Assembly: GCA_045430285.1 (NCBI GenBank)
Contig: JAILXV010000002.1
Location: forward strand, 558,001 to 622,000
Origin: Agarilytica sp045430285
GTDB taxonomy: Bacteria > Pseudomonadota > Gammaproteobacteria > Pseudomonadales > Cellvibrionaceae
Direction of reading: 5' to 3'
DNA: 64,000 nt
The stretch's first letter is position 1; each line of letters starts with the position of its first letter. This document shows, piece after piece, positions 52,945 through 61,283 of the stretch. The translations under genes and the position numbers were made by a program. The notes under the pieces were generated by a model that was not told where the DNA came from, did not search any database, and worked only from the letters and a program-made list of their open reading frames with translations.

Positions 52945-53715
52945 TTACTCCAATATAGCCGTTACGCCAATAGAGTACGCACGCTTTTCTTCTTCCATTT
53001 TAAGTGCCGAGCGCTCTACAGATGCCCCCAACAAAAAGCTCTTTTTCGCGAGTAAGGTTTGCCCTGTTCCTTGATCGTACTTAATACCCACACTTTCAGG
53101 AAAGTCGTACGCCACGATATCGCCTTTTTCAACCCCGACAGATAAGGGGAACTCCATGCGCTGCGCACCCTTCTTTGCCATTTCTAACAGCGGCCCCTGC
53201 CACACGACCACGTAACGATCTCCTACGGGCCGAAGCACGTTAACCGAAAAACGCGTGGCTTGCGCAAAGTAACCATGAATCCCCATTAATGTGCCATTAC
53301 GCGGAATGGGGTTGGCAAGATCCACTAAAACAGCGGAATCAATATCCATTTTCGTGCGGCTAAACAGCTCTTCGCCAACGTAATCCAACAAGTTACTTTG
53401 CACCAAAAACTTCTTAAGCTGATCAATGGTTAACTGTGTGAAATGACGTGTCTGTGCCCGCAACACAGCAGACTCTTCCGTACGGCTCTCTTTTTCTGTA
53501 TCGAGTATCGCCATAACACGCTTTAACTCGGTATTGTCCGCCGCCATTATTTTGTGTTCCGAACGCAAGCTGCTGATCTGTTGCTTGGCACCAGATAACT
53601 GCGCTTTTAATTCAGCTTTCTCGGCTTTTAATTTTTGAACATCGGGGGTGCTTTGGCATGCCGTTAACACCACGCAAGCGCCTGTAATGACAACCACAAA
53701 GAGACGACGAAACAT
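52945..53715 (-). CDS. Lipoprotein with coiled coil, paired with a Ser/Thr kinase gene
   Basis: 256 residues. The lipobox LTAC places the lipidated Cys at residue 20. Residues about 27-65 form a heptad-rich coiled coil ('LKAEKAELKAQLSGAKQQIS'). The rest is beta-rich with no family I recognise. It follows the kinase gene by 43 bases on the same strand. A role as an envelope partner or substrate of the kinase is a guess from position only. Confidence 0.6.
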   Translation of the reverse strand: MFRRLFVVVITGACVVLTACQSTPDVQKLKAEKAELKAQLSGAKQQISSLRSEHKIMAADNTELKRVMAILDTEKESRTEESAVLRAQTRHFTQLTIDQLKKFLVQSNLLDYVGEELFSRTKMDIDSAVLVDLANPIPRNGTLMGIHGYFAQATRFSVNVLRPVGDRYVVVWQGPLLEMAKKGAQRMEFPLSVGVEKGDIVAYDFPESVGIKYDQGTGQTLLAKKSFLLGASVERSALKMEEEKRAYSIGVTAILE

Positions 53716-53758
53716 AAAGGTTCCTATTTATTCTTTGAATATATCGGAAAAAGTAAGG

Positions 53759-56389
53759 TTATTTTACTCGGAAAAGCGTCGAGTTCAATGTCTCGCGTCC
53801 CAAGCGTACCTCAACAGAGTAACTACCAGACGGGAAACCCTCGACCGGACGATCAATGCGGAATGTAGATTCACCGGCAGAACCATTGACGACGACGGGT
53901 ACTTGAGCAATTTGAATACGTTTCATACCGTCCATCAGCACGGCGTGTAACACCGTGGTATTTGTTTGAAAGTTTTCGTAGCGGAAGCCCAAATAGATAC
54001 TGCGCTCGGCGTCAAAGTCTTCAGAAAAACGTTCAGCCAAACTCTCAATTGGCTCACCCTGAATTAACATGCCCTCAACACGTGGCTCTAAATCCAAAAT
54101 CTTTTCACCGATAATTTCATCCAAGGCAAGGGATAAAGACTTAATGCGTTGATTTCTACCGAACTCCCGGACAGGGGCACGCATCATCTCTTTCGCTTGA
54201 ATAAATTCTTCATCGCCAACCAATTGCCACACCTTTGCGGATAAGGCATCCACTACACGATCCAAACCTTCCCGCGCGGTCGTATTCTGCGGGTCTGCTT
54301 TCAACACCGTTTGATAATCATGAAAAGCACCCTTTCCTCTTGGCGTAAACAACTGGCCTTTGCGAATTTTTTGATCTGCATTTTTGAGTAGCGTGGCTAT
54401 TTTTTTCTGCTTGCCCAAAATTGCGTTGATTTGTTCGGCAAGCTTTTTCGCATCCTTATTCTGCGCATCCAGCGCTATCGCTTTATCTGCTGAACGAAGC
54501 GCCGATGCTAAATTGTTGGCATTGTATTTAGCTTGAGCCGCCTCATACAGTTTTCGTGAAATCTGTTTCTTTCCCTGCTTCGCCTCTGGGTTTTCAGGGT
54601 CGAGCGATAAGACTTTTTGGTATAAGTCTAAAGCGTTTCGGCCAGGCGGCTTGGTTAAATTGTTTTGTTTAAAATACGCTTGCGCCTCCAGCACCAAACT
54701 CATGACTTTTTTACGCTGCTTACCCGCAGCACTAATCTCCTTAAATACCTCAGCTTTAATCTCTGGAAATAGCGTCTGAATTTGCTGAATGCGCTTATCT
54801 AAGGTCGGAGACGAGCCACTCTTCCTCGCATAACTATATAAAGTATCGACCTCTTTCTTTTTAAACTGAGAAAATCCTTGCGCCAAAGCTGAATCATTTG
54901 GGGCGATGCTCAGCGCCTCGCGATAAGCACCAACCAACTGACTTAAATAAATATCATCACCAGCGTAACCGTCGGCCAACTGAATAATTTTTTCTTTTAA
55001 TGTGGCGAGCTTTTCACGGTCTAACTGTTTTTTGGCGGCCAACGCATCAGATGTTAAAGCCTCTGACTCATCTGCAATATTCTTCTCAATACCAGGAGCG
55101 CGCGAACGATCAATATTGCCTTTTGCAAGAGGCTCTTGCACCAAGGGGTCTGGCGATTCAGATGTTTGATTAACTAGCGGTGTATCCTTCGTGCCGCCAT
55201 CCTCGTTGGGTGTTTTTGCGATGCCGGAGACAGTATTGGCCTCAGTATTTCGAGCGCCATTAGGAGGGGTATTTTGAGAAGCCGAAGAGGGTATTGCACT
55301 CGTTACGCGATCGAGTAGCGGCCGAGTCAATTCTGGGTGTTTAAAATGGACAAACACGCCGATAACGGCAAGCACAAATGTACCGGCGATAAACCAGGGT
55401 AAGATGGGGGTCTTGTCGTGAATCGACTCCACCTCATGATGCAGATACGCGTCATATGCGGTCGGCGCCTCATGAAAGTCATCCTCATCTATCTCAAAAG
55501 CTTCGGCTTGCTCGGCCCCCGCATGACTAATATTTTGTAGCGTTGTATGTTCGCTCTCTACGGAACTGGCAAATCCCACCGTATGCTCAAGCACATCGAT
55601 ATCTATTCGGTCCAAATCCGCCATCAACTCCTTGGCGTTTTGATAACGCTTCGAAAGATCCTTTGACATCATTTTATCGACGACAGGCTGTAAAGCCTCA
55701 TACATGCTCGGCAGCAGAGGGATAGGCTCAGTGATATGTTTGATGCCAATGGCAACGGCTGATTCCGCATCAAAGGGCACATGACCTGCTAAGGAATAAA
55801 ACAATACAACGCCAAGACTATAAATATCCGAACGATGGTCAACCATCTTGCCTTTAGCTTGCTCGGGGCTCATGTAGTGCGGGGTACCAATTGCGGTGCC
55901 GGCCTGGGTCACCTGGGTATCGGATTCCGCAGCGCGAGCAATGCCAAAGTCCATGAGCACTGCACGACCGTCAGAGGTATGGAACATGATGTTTTCAGGT
56001 TTTATATCGCGATGTACGTAGCCCTTGGAACCGGCATAATCCAAAGCCTTAGCAATGTCGTACACCGCACGAATCTTTTGACGAAGATCCATAGAATGAA
56101 CGGCGTGCTTAAGATCCTGACCGTCGATATATTCCATCGACAAATAGCAATAGCCGTCGTGCATGCCGACATCGTGTACGGTGACAATATTTGGATGCAC
56201 TAACTTGCTGACGATTTTGGCTTCGCGGAAGAAACGCTGGCCGAAGTTCGGATCTTCAGCCAGAGCTTTTGACATGACTTTGAGTGCAACTTCCCGCTCG
56301 AACACTTCTTGAATTGCCAGATAGACCTTCGCCATGCCGCCCCGGCCGAGTATGCGAAGTATGTTATATCCTGGGATTTCTACCGACAT
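53759..56389 (-). CDS. Transmembrane Hanks-type Ser/Thr protein kinase with TPR-like repeats
   Basis: 876 residues. Kinase domain at about 8-265: 'LGRGGMAKVYLA', K37 in 'VALKVM', 'HRDIKPEN' with D128, 'DFG' at 147-149 and 'GTPHYMSPEQAKG'. All catalytic residues are present. Then an acidic linker, one transmembrane helix at about 331-351 ('WFIAGTFVLAVIGVFVHF'), a Ser/Thr/Pro-rich stretch, and helical TPR-like repeats ('ALDLYQKVLSLDPENPEAKQ') in the periplasm. The last 110 residues are a beta-rich domain. It probably senses an envelope signal and phosphorylates cytoplasmic targets. No PP2C phosphatase gene is adjacent. Confidence 0.9.
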   Translation of the reverse strand: MSVEIPGYNILRILGRGGMAKVYLAIQEVFEREVALKVMSKALAEDPNFGQRFFREAKIVSKLVHPNIVTVHDVGMHDGYCYLSMEYIDGQDLKHAVHSMDLRQKIRAVYDIAKALDYAGSKGYVHRDIKPENIMFHTSDGRAVLMDFGIARAAESDTQVTQAGTAIGTPHYMSPEQAKGKMVDHRSDIYSLGVVLFYSLAGHVPFDAESAVAIGIKHITEPIPLLPSMYEALQPVVDKMMSKDLSKRYQNAKELMADLDRIDIDVLEHTVGFASSVESEHTTLQNISHAGAEQAEAFEIDEDDFHEAPTAYDAYLHHEVESIHDKTPILPWFIAGTFVLAVIGVFVHFKHPELTRPLLDRVTSAIPSSASQNTPPNGARNTEANTVSGIAKTPNEDGGTKDTPLVNQTSESPDPLVQEPLAKGNIDRSRAPGIEKNIADESEALTSDALAAKKQLDREKLATLKEKIIQLADGYAGDDIYLSQLVGAYREALSIAPNDSALAQGFSQFKKKEVDTLYSYARKSGSSPTLDKRIQQIQTLFPEIKAEVFKEISAAGKQRKKVMSLVLEAQAYFKQNNLTKPPGRNALDLYQKVLSLDPENPEAKQGKKQISRKLYEAAQAKYNANNLASALRSADKAIALDAQNKDAKKLAEQINAILGKQKKIATLLKNADQKIRKGQLFTPRGKGAFHDYQTVLKADPQNTTAREGLDRVVDALSAKVWQLVGDEEFIQAKEMMRAPVREFGRNQRIKSLSLALDEIIGEKILDLEPRVEGMLIQGEPIESLAERFSEDFDAERSIYLGFRYENFQTNTTVLHAVLMDGMKRIQIAQVPVVVNGSAGESTFRIDRPVEGFPSGSYSVEVRLGRETLNSTLFRVK

Positions 56390-56704
56390 TAAAACCTACC
56401 GGCCACGTTGGGCCTGTCTTATCTATGTGAAGCTCTAGCCTGTGTGAAGCTGTATTCTGGGGCAGAATTACGCCAAGTGCATACAACGGCCGTAAGTATG
56501 ATAATAGCGTAAAAGCAGTTGTGGAGAGTAGTCCGACGACGGCCAATGGCACATAATATCACTGATTACAGCCGATATAGCGGCAGAGAAAACCTGACTG
56601 GGCAGGAAAGGCCGCGGATGATCATCAAAAGATGAAAAAAACGTGCAAGTGTTGAGCGCTTAGTCGCCAGGTAAGAATACTAAGTGCTTACTAAATAACG
56701 AAGC
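56390..56704. other. Intergenic region downstream of the bacterioferritin pair
   Basis: About 315 bases between the bacterioferritin end and the kinase start. It contains GAGCGCTTAGT paired with ACTAAGTGCTT (56654-56664 and 56679-56689, two wobbles), a possible weak terminator. No gene seen. Confidence 0.35.
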
Positions 56705-57172
56705 TTACATCTGGGATTGTAGATAATTCCCCAATCCGATTCGCTGAATGAGACCTAACTGCTGCTCTAACCAATACGCGTGATCCATCTCAGTATCGTC
56801 TAAAAGCTGTACTAACATATCCCGTGAAACAAAATCTTTTTCCGTTTCACACAAAGCAATCACATCTTTTAGAGCATTCCCGACGGCAGTCTCCACATCC
56901 AAATCACTTTGCAGCATGGCAGGCACATCGGCACCAATATTCAATCCATCTCGGTCCACCATATTCGGTATACCTTCAAGAAACAAAATACGCTCTATCA
57001 GTTTTTTTGCATGCCCCTTTTCGTCATCAAACTCGTGAGCAATGCGTTCATGCAGTTTAGACAAGCCCCAGTCAGCATACATTTCGGAATGGATAAAATA
57101 TTGGTCCATCGCCGCCAATTCATAGGCCAATAAACCATTTAAAGCAGCGATCACCTGAGTATTACCTTTCAT
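56705..57172 (-). CDS. bfrA: Bacterioferritin subunit, ferroxidase type without heme Met
   Basis: 155 residues aligned by eye with E. coli Bfr (158). The diiron ferroxidase ligands are all present: E18, E51, H54, E94, and E128 and H131 (shifted by one by a single-residue insertion). The heme ligand Met52 is replaced by Lys ('DDEKGHAKKL'). So this subunit probably oxidises iron but cannot bind heme by the usual pair. AGGAGGA lies 7 bases upstream of the ATG. It follows the other subunit by 11 bases. The symbol is by analogy with two-subunit systems. Confidence 0.85.
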   Translation of the reverse strand: MKGNTQVIAALNGLLAYELAAMDQYFIHSEMYADWGLSKLHERIAHEFDDEKGHAKKLIERILFLEGIPNMVDRDGLNIGADVPAMLQSDLDVETAVGNALKDVIALCETEKDFVSRDMLVQLLDDTEMDHAYWLEQQLGLIQRIGLGNYLQSQM

Positions 57173-57183
57173 AACGATTCCTC

Positions 57184-57648
57184 CTAAACTTGGGCTTGCA
57201 GATAATTCTGCATGCCGAGACCGTTCATTTGATATTGCTGCGTTTCTAACCAGTCAATAAAGCCTTCTTCATATTCAAGAATTTCACTTAATAATTCTCG
57301 GCTCACAAAATCTTTTTGTTGCTCACACAGCACAATGGCATCTTTAAGTTGTGTAATTTGTGTGGTTTGAAATTTCATGTCACATGCAATCATTTCTTCC
57401 GTGTGCTCTCCTATCATCAAAGGCAGCAGTTGTTGCAAATTAGGTAAGCCCTCCAAAAATAAAATGCGCTCAATTAACACATCTGACTGCTTCATATCTT
57501 TAATAGACTTTTTATAGCACGCGCTATCTAGCTCACCAAAGCCCCAATTTTTATACATCCGCGCATGAAGAAAGTAGCGATTGATCGAAGTAAGCTCTGT
57601 GGTTAGCACTGCATTTAGCGCATCGATGACTGAGCGGTCGGATTTCAT
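57184..57648 (-). CDS. bfrB: Bacterioferritin subunit, heme type with lost ferroxidase site
   Basis: 154 residues. Met52, the heme ligand, is kept ('IKDMKQSDVL'), but the diiron site is broken: E51 is Asp, H54 is Gln, E94 is Gln and H130 is Phe. E18, Y25 and E127 remain. It therefore complements the other subunit, matching the heteropolymeric bacterioferritins known from Neisseria gonorrhoeae and Pseudomonas putida. The ATG at 57648 has AGAGG 8 bases upstream; the frame to 57747 adds 33 residues with no match. A Fur-like box lies about 110 bases upstream. Confidence 0.85.
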   Translation of the reverse strand: MKSDRSVIDALNAVLTTELTSINRYFLHARMYKNWGFGELDSACYKKSIKDMKQSDVLIERILFLEGLPNLQQLLPLMIGEHTEEMIACDMKFQTTQITQLKDAIVLCEQQKDFVSRELLSEILEYEEGFIDWLETQQYQMNGLGMQNYLQAQV

Positions 57649-57753
57649 GTCGTTAGCCTCTGAATTTGGGCGACAGGTGTCGCCAACGAATAGTGCGCAA
57701 CAGTGTAATCCAAAATTGCGTAAAATCAAAAATTCCTTATATATCAAACATAT

Positions 57754-57772
57754 AGAATGAAAATGATTTAGA
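57754..57772. promoter_or_regulatory. Fur-like box upstream of the bacterioferritin pair
   Basis: AGAATGAAAATGATTTAGA shares the AATGA-AATGATT core of the two stronger boxes in this window. It is weaker, and bacterioferritins may be either repressed by or dependent on Fur, so function is uncertain. Confidence 0.4.
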
Positions 57773-57810
57773 TTTAGTTATCCATTACGCTGGCATTTAT
57801 TAACCCCCAT

Positions 57811-57840
57811 AAAAAAAGCCTCTGTATTTCTACAAAGGCT
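57811..57840 (-). terminator. Rho-independent terminator after the depolymerase at 57874
   Basis: AGCCTCTGTA pairs with TACAAAGGCT (57817-57826 and 57831-57840) with one mismatch and a 4-base loop, followed by TTTTTTT on the minus strand. Confidence 0.85.
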
Positions 57841-57873
57841 GAATCGGGTTGGGTGAAAAATTAAATACTAAAC

Positions 57874-59340
57874 TTAGCAACCGCTGCCATTGCTGTCTTC
57901 TGTCCAACAGCTGCCAAAGCGGTATAAAGATATACTTGTAGAATACCCATGAGCACTGCCACACGCCAAATACTCGTTAATGTTAAGGCGACCTGCGGTG
58001 TAATGCGCAACACATGTACCGGTGGCTTCTTCATCAAAACTGCCACCACCTTGTGCTGGGTTAACCGTCACCGTAATGGTTTCTGAATCGCTAGCACCAT
58101 CAGAGTCAGTCACGCTGTAGGTTAATTGATAATCGCCCGCCGCATTACAATTTGCGCTGCCACTTATAGAAACCGAACCACTCAAATTACCATCTTCCGC
58201 ATCAGTGGCTGTCGCGCTGGGCACACAATTCTGACCTAATTCATAGATATAAGGACCTGCTGCAACGCTTAATACAGGTGCTGCATTGCTGCCACCGCCA
58301 GTCCCGCCGCCGCCAGAACCGCTAACACGTCGGTTGTTAGAGAATAACCAGTCGGTAAGGTAGCGAGGGTATTCAAAGCCACTTTTATTTACGTAAGCAC
58401 CACCAGTAGCCCACTCAGAACTCTTATCACCGGTAGGCCATGCATGCCCTACATCGTGTAAAGCCACAAGCGATACAACTTCTTTACCGTTAAGGGTACT
58501 GATTTGTTCATCCGCTGTTGCACCATCTTCATCGACAATCTCTACCGCTGAACTCAATGCATCAGAGCCGTATACCGTTTTCATAATTTCGGCGTTATCT
58601 ATCACCCACTGAACATCAACAAGCGCGATAGTGCCCTGCCCATACGCGCCTGAACCACCGCCATTTAAATCATGATCGCCTAACGCTAAAGATGAGATCT
58701 GGGTATCAAGTGCTGCAGCATGACCACTCGCATTGGCAAGTTCATTACATTTATTAATTGCGCGAGAGACATTGATCGCTGGTGTATCGCTTAAGGCTTC
58801 ATTATTTTGGTCACTGCCCACTGAAGGCCCTGCAACCGAACCAATGCCCGCAAACACTTGCGGGTATTCACACGCTAACTGGGCCGTCATTGCGCCACCT
58901 GATGATAAACCCGACACATACACTTGGTTCGCATCAATATTCAGAGAGGAGTCGGCAACCAACTCATCAACGATATCGACAAGCACCGCGGCATGACCGG
59001 TCGTATCGTTCGCAAAATCGTAGTCCCAACATCCTGGGTAGGCGGATTCTGCAAAAGGAATCGCGACAACCATGCCATATTCTTCTGCAATTTCTGGCCA
59101 ATTTCCGCCATCTTTTAAATCTTCATTAGATTGCGCACAACCATGAAGGTTAACCATGAGTGCACGTTTGCCATCGATAATATGTGGGTTACCAGCAATT
59201 GAAGAATCAGGCGTATACACCCAAGTCATTTTTCCATTGGCGCCACCGAGACGATCCTCGTTAGTGCTCCAACCAGCAAATACAGAAGCGGACATGGTCA
59301 AACTTAACGCAAAGATTGAAGAAGTTTTTAGCATTGTCAT
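57874..59340 (-). CDS. Secreted PHB depolymerase-type esterase, type 1 catalytic domain
   Basis: 488 residues. Signal peptide (cleaved near SVFAG). Catalytic domain about 25-335: 'ALMVNLHGCAQ' with the oxyanion His H66, lipase box GLSSG with S146, and 'VALHDVGHAWP' with the late His. A Gly-rich linker leads to an Ig-like domain ('YIYELGQNCVPSATATDAED', 'YQLTYSVTDSDGASDSETIT') and then a Cys-containing tail of about 45 residues. The domain order is the same as in the 978-residue enzyme and opposite to the one at 12078. Likely cleaves poly(3-hydroxyalkanoate) outside the cell. The first ATG has AGGT 7 bases upstream. Confidence 0.82.
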   Translation of the reverse strand: MTMLKTSSIFALSLTMSASVFAGWSTNEDRLGGANGKMTWVYTPDSSIAGNPHIIDGKRALMVNLHGCAQSNEDLKDGGNWPEIAEEYGMVVAIPFAESAYPGCWDYDFANDTTGHAAVLVDIVDELVADSSLNIDANQVYVSGLSSGGAMTAQLACEYPQVFAGIGSVAGPSVGSDQNNEALSDTPAINVSRAINKCNELANASGHAAALDTQISSLALGDHDLNGGGSGAYGQGTIALVDVQWVIDNAEIMKTVYGSDALSSAVEIVDEDGATADEQISTLNGKEVVSLVALHDVGHAWPTGDKSSEWATGGAYVNKSGFEYPRYLTDWLFSNNRRVSGSGGGGTGGGSNAAPVLSVAAGPYIYELGQNCVPSATATDAEDGNLSGSVSISGSANCNAAGDYQLTYSVTDSDGASDSETITVTVNPAQGGGSFDEEATGTCVAHYTAGRLNINEYLACGSAHGYSTSISLYRFGSCWTEDSNGSGC

Positions 59341-59912
59341 TGTCGATACCTGTTTAGTTTTTTATTTTGTTTGCGCTAGGCGCATTCAAAAGGTTGTCTG
59401 TTTTTAATAAGGTCTGTTGCAAAAGCTGGAGCCAAGGTATCGAAGAGAATTTAGGCTGACAACAGCTCAACAGACGATGAACAAAAACTCAACAAAGCTC
59501 TAAATATTTCGGAAAGTTATGGGATTCAAATGCCAAAAATAATTTTGGAGGAATTCGATATATTCGATTCAACTATGAAAAATAATTTGGATACGCGGGA
59601 ACATCCTTTATTTTTTTTCTTATTTATCACAGAAAAACATGAATAGGTCGTCACTAAGATTTTGTTGGTATAGATAGGAAAAAATCGTGCAAGAGGATTG
59701 TTTTCTGAAAAAAAAAGGCGATAACCCGAGATAGGCATCGCTTTAGAAAGGAGGTTTCAACAGACGTTTAAATCATCACACACACGCAGATAATGTTCAA
59801 CAATCGTTTAATATCACTTATTTATAGATACCAAGTCTTTATAAACATTTGTTGAAAAACCTATGTATGTAATTTTTTGACGATACGTTTCGCAATGAAA
59901 CGTGCTAGCCAA
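59341..59912. other. Intergenic region between PepSY and depolymerase genes
   Basis: About 570 bases, AT-rich. No gene seen. It includes the upstream region of the depolymerase gene; no copy of the 42-base repeats found before the other type 1 gene is evident. Confidence 0.35.
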
Positions 59913-60647
59913 CTATTTTTTCCGCTTTACGCTCCACATATAGATACCCGTTGCAGAAAATGCACAAAAACATAGGGCCATAAGATCCAGAAATAAGGGG
60001 CCAAGCGCGCCCATAAACCGGCCTGCATGAAGATCCAGCATAAGTTTTTCTAAACTAATAACCTGGGATTTCGCCAATTGCGTTAACTGAACACGTAAGG
60101 TATCTGGCAAAGGTTCTGGCCGTAACCAAGTGATTTGCGCTTCATTCTCGTTATGCCATACCAATGCATCTAAATCGAGGCGTAAAGTCGCATCTCGGTT
60201 TTTAATACACACGGCTTCGCAATCAGCCAATTTCAAGATAGGCACGGGCAAACCGAATGTACTGTCTATCTTTTCTATCAGGTCAAACGCTGCGGTAAAC
60301 ATGACCACTTTTTCGCTGCAAGCCACGACGCTAAATTCTTCAAATGCCACAACCCCTAATAAATGCCCCTCACACTCCATTAATACGCGTTCATCCAAAT
60401 AGATACGGTGATCGATCTGACTGATCCAACGCTCATCTACAGGGAAAGATCTAATCTCCGGGTCTTCGACAGAATAAAAATAAAGCAGTGCGTCAGAAGA
60501 GATAAAGCGGCTATCCAAGCCAAGCGATGCAGTGTGATTTAAAAAGAACCCTGTCACACTCAATAAAAATACAAACAACGCACTGAGCAGGCCAATCCGT
60601 CTGTGCCACTTTGTGAGCTTTCTTCTGAACTTACCTTTTTTAGACAT
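59913..60647 (-). CDS. PepSY-associated transmembrane protein
   Basis: 244 residues. An N-terminal basic stretch and helix ('KLTKWHRRIGLLSALFVFLL' then 'SVTGFFLNH') start the protein. A periplasmic domain holds Cys pairs ('LADCEAVCIKNRDATLRLDL'), and 'KLMLDLHAGRFMGALGPLFL' followed by 'LMALCFCAFSATGIYMWS' forms the second helix. His residues at both helices resemble those of PepSY_TM ferric reductases. The ATG at 60647 lies 3 bases after the stop of the FMN-binding gene; a GTG one codon earlier is less likely. It is the last gene of the putative Fur-controlled operon. Confidence 0.7.
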   Translation of the reverse strand: MSKKGKFRRKLTKWHRRIGLLSALFVFLLSVTGFFLNHTASLGLDSRFISSDALLYFYSVEDPEIRSFPVDERWISQIDHRIYLDERVLMECEGHLLGVVAFEEFSVVACSEKVVMFTAAFDLIEKIDSTFGLPVPILKLADCEAVCIKNRDATLRLDLDALVWHNENEAQITWLRPEPLPDTLRVQLTQLAKSQVISLEKLMLDLHAGRFMGALGPLFLDLMALCFCAFSATGIYMWSVKRKK

Positions 60648-60650
60648 CAC

Positions 60651-61205
60651 TTATTCTTTTTCTTTGCTACTGGCGTATGCCGTCCGCTGATGCAAGAAGA
60701 GCGCAACCTTAGCGACTTTTTTGGTTGCCCTCACAGAAAGTGTTGCCCCCGTAATACCGTCTATGCGCTCACTTAAGCGCAGCTGCTTGCCTTTTTTCAT
60801 TAGGCTCCCGCCGAAAAATTGTTTTCGATAAAACAGATGCTTCACTTCATCGCCGCGACTTTCTCGGTAAACGAGGATCTGAAAATCTTCAATGGCGTTT
60901 TTGTTAATCACAACTCCCATGGTAATTGGCTGTTCTTTGCCAACTTCTTCGAGTACCCAGGCAGTACGTTCACCAGCTCCCCAATAACGCACTCGTAACT
61001 GATGAAAGTCGTAATCGATATCGCGTTTTATGTGTTGCTTTAATGCCTTATTGAGCCAAAAGACTTCTCGCTTGGCAGGCTCATCCATGTCGCTAAATGT
61101 ATCTCGAATAAAATTCTCAGGCGAGTTTAATACCTCCGCAACACTCCATGTCGAAAAAAACATACAAGCACAGAATAATATTCGAAATATTTTCTTCATA
61201 TTCAT
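60651..61205 (-). CDS. Exported FMN-binding domain protein
   Basis: 184 residues with a signal peptide (MNMKKIFRILFCACMFFSTW..SVAE). The C-terminal FMN-binding domain ends with 'SERIDGITGATLSVRATKKV'; TGAT is the motif where ApbE attaches FMN to Thr. A covalent flavin carrier in the periplasm is therefore likely. I placed the start at 61205 because it gives the best signal peptide; an ATG at 61235 lies inside a hairpin loop. It is the middle gene between the porin and the PepSY protein. Confidence 0.75.
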   Translation of the reverse strand: MNMKKIFRILFCACMFFSTWSVAEVLNSPENFIRDTFSDMDEPAKREVFWLNKALKQHIKRDIDYDFHQLRVRYWGAGERTAWVLEEVGKEQPITMGVVINKNAIEDFQILVYRESRGDEVKHLFYRKQFFGGSLMKKGKQLRLSERIDGITGATLSVRATKKVAKVALFLHQRTAYASSKEKE

Positions 61206-61208
61206 AAC

Positions 61209-61248
61209 GATCTTAGGTGGCAGAGCTTTCGCCATGCCACCTAAGATC
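61209..61248. other. Long perfect hairpin between porin and FMN-binding genes
   Basis: GATCTTAGGTGGCA and TGCCACCTAAGATC are perfect 14-base arms (61209-61222 and 61235-61248) around a 12-base loop. On the minus strand the 3' arm ends 3 bases before the chosen ATG of the FMN-binding gene, so the structure can hide its ribosome-binding site or dampen transcription. The U-rich tail lies on the plus-strand side, so it is not a normal terminator for this operon. Confidence 0.75.
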
Positions 61249-61283
61249 TTTCTACTCTTTTCTATTTTTAAAGAAGTGCTTAA

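Noticed and set aside
55835..56203. 122-codon plus-strand frame within the kinase domain
   Set aside because: Antisense to the conserved kinase motifs; a shadow frame.
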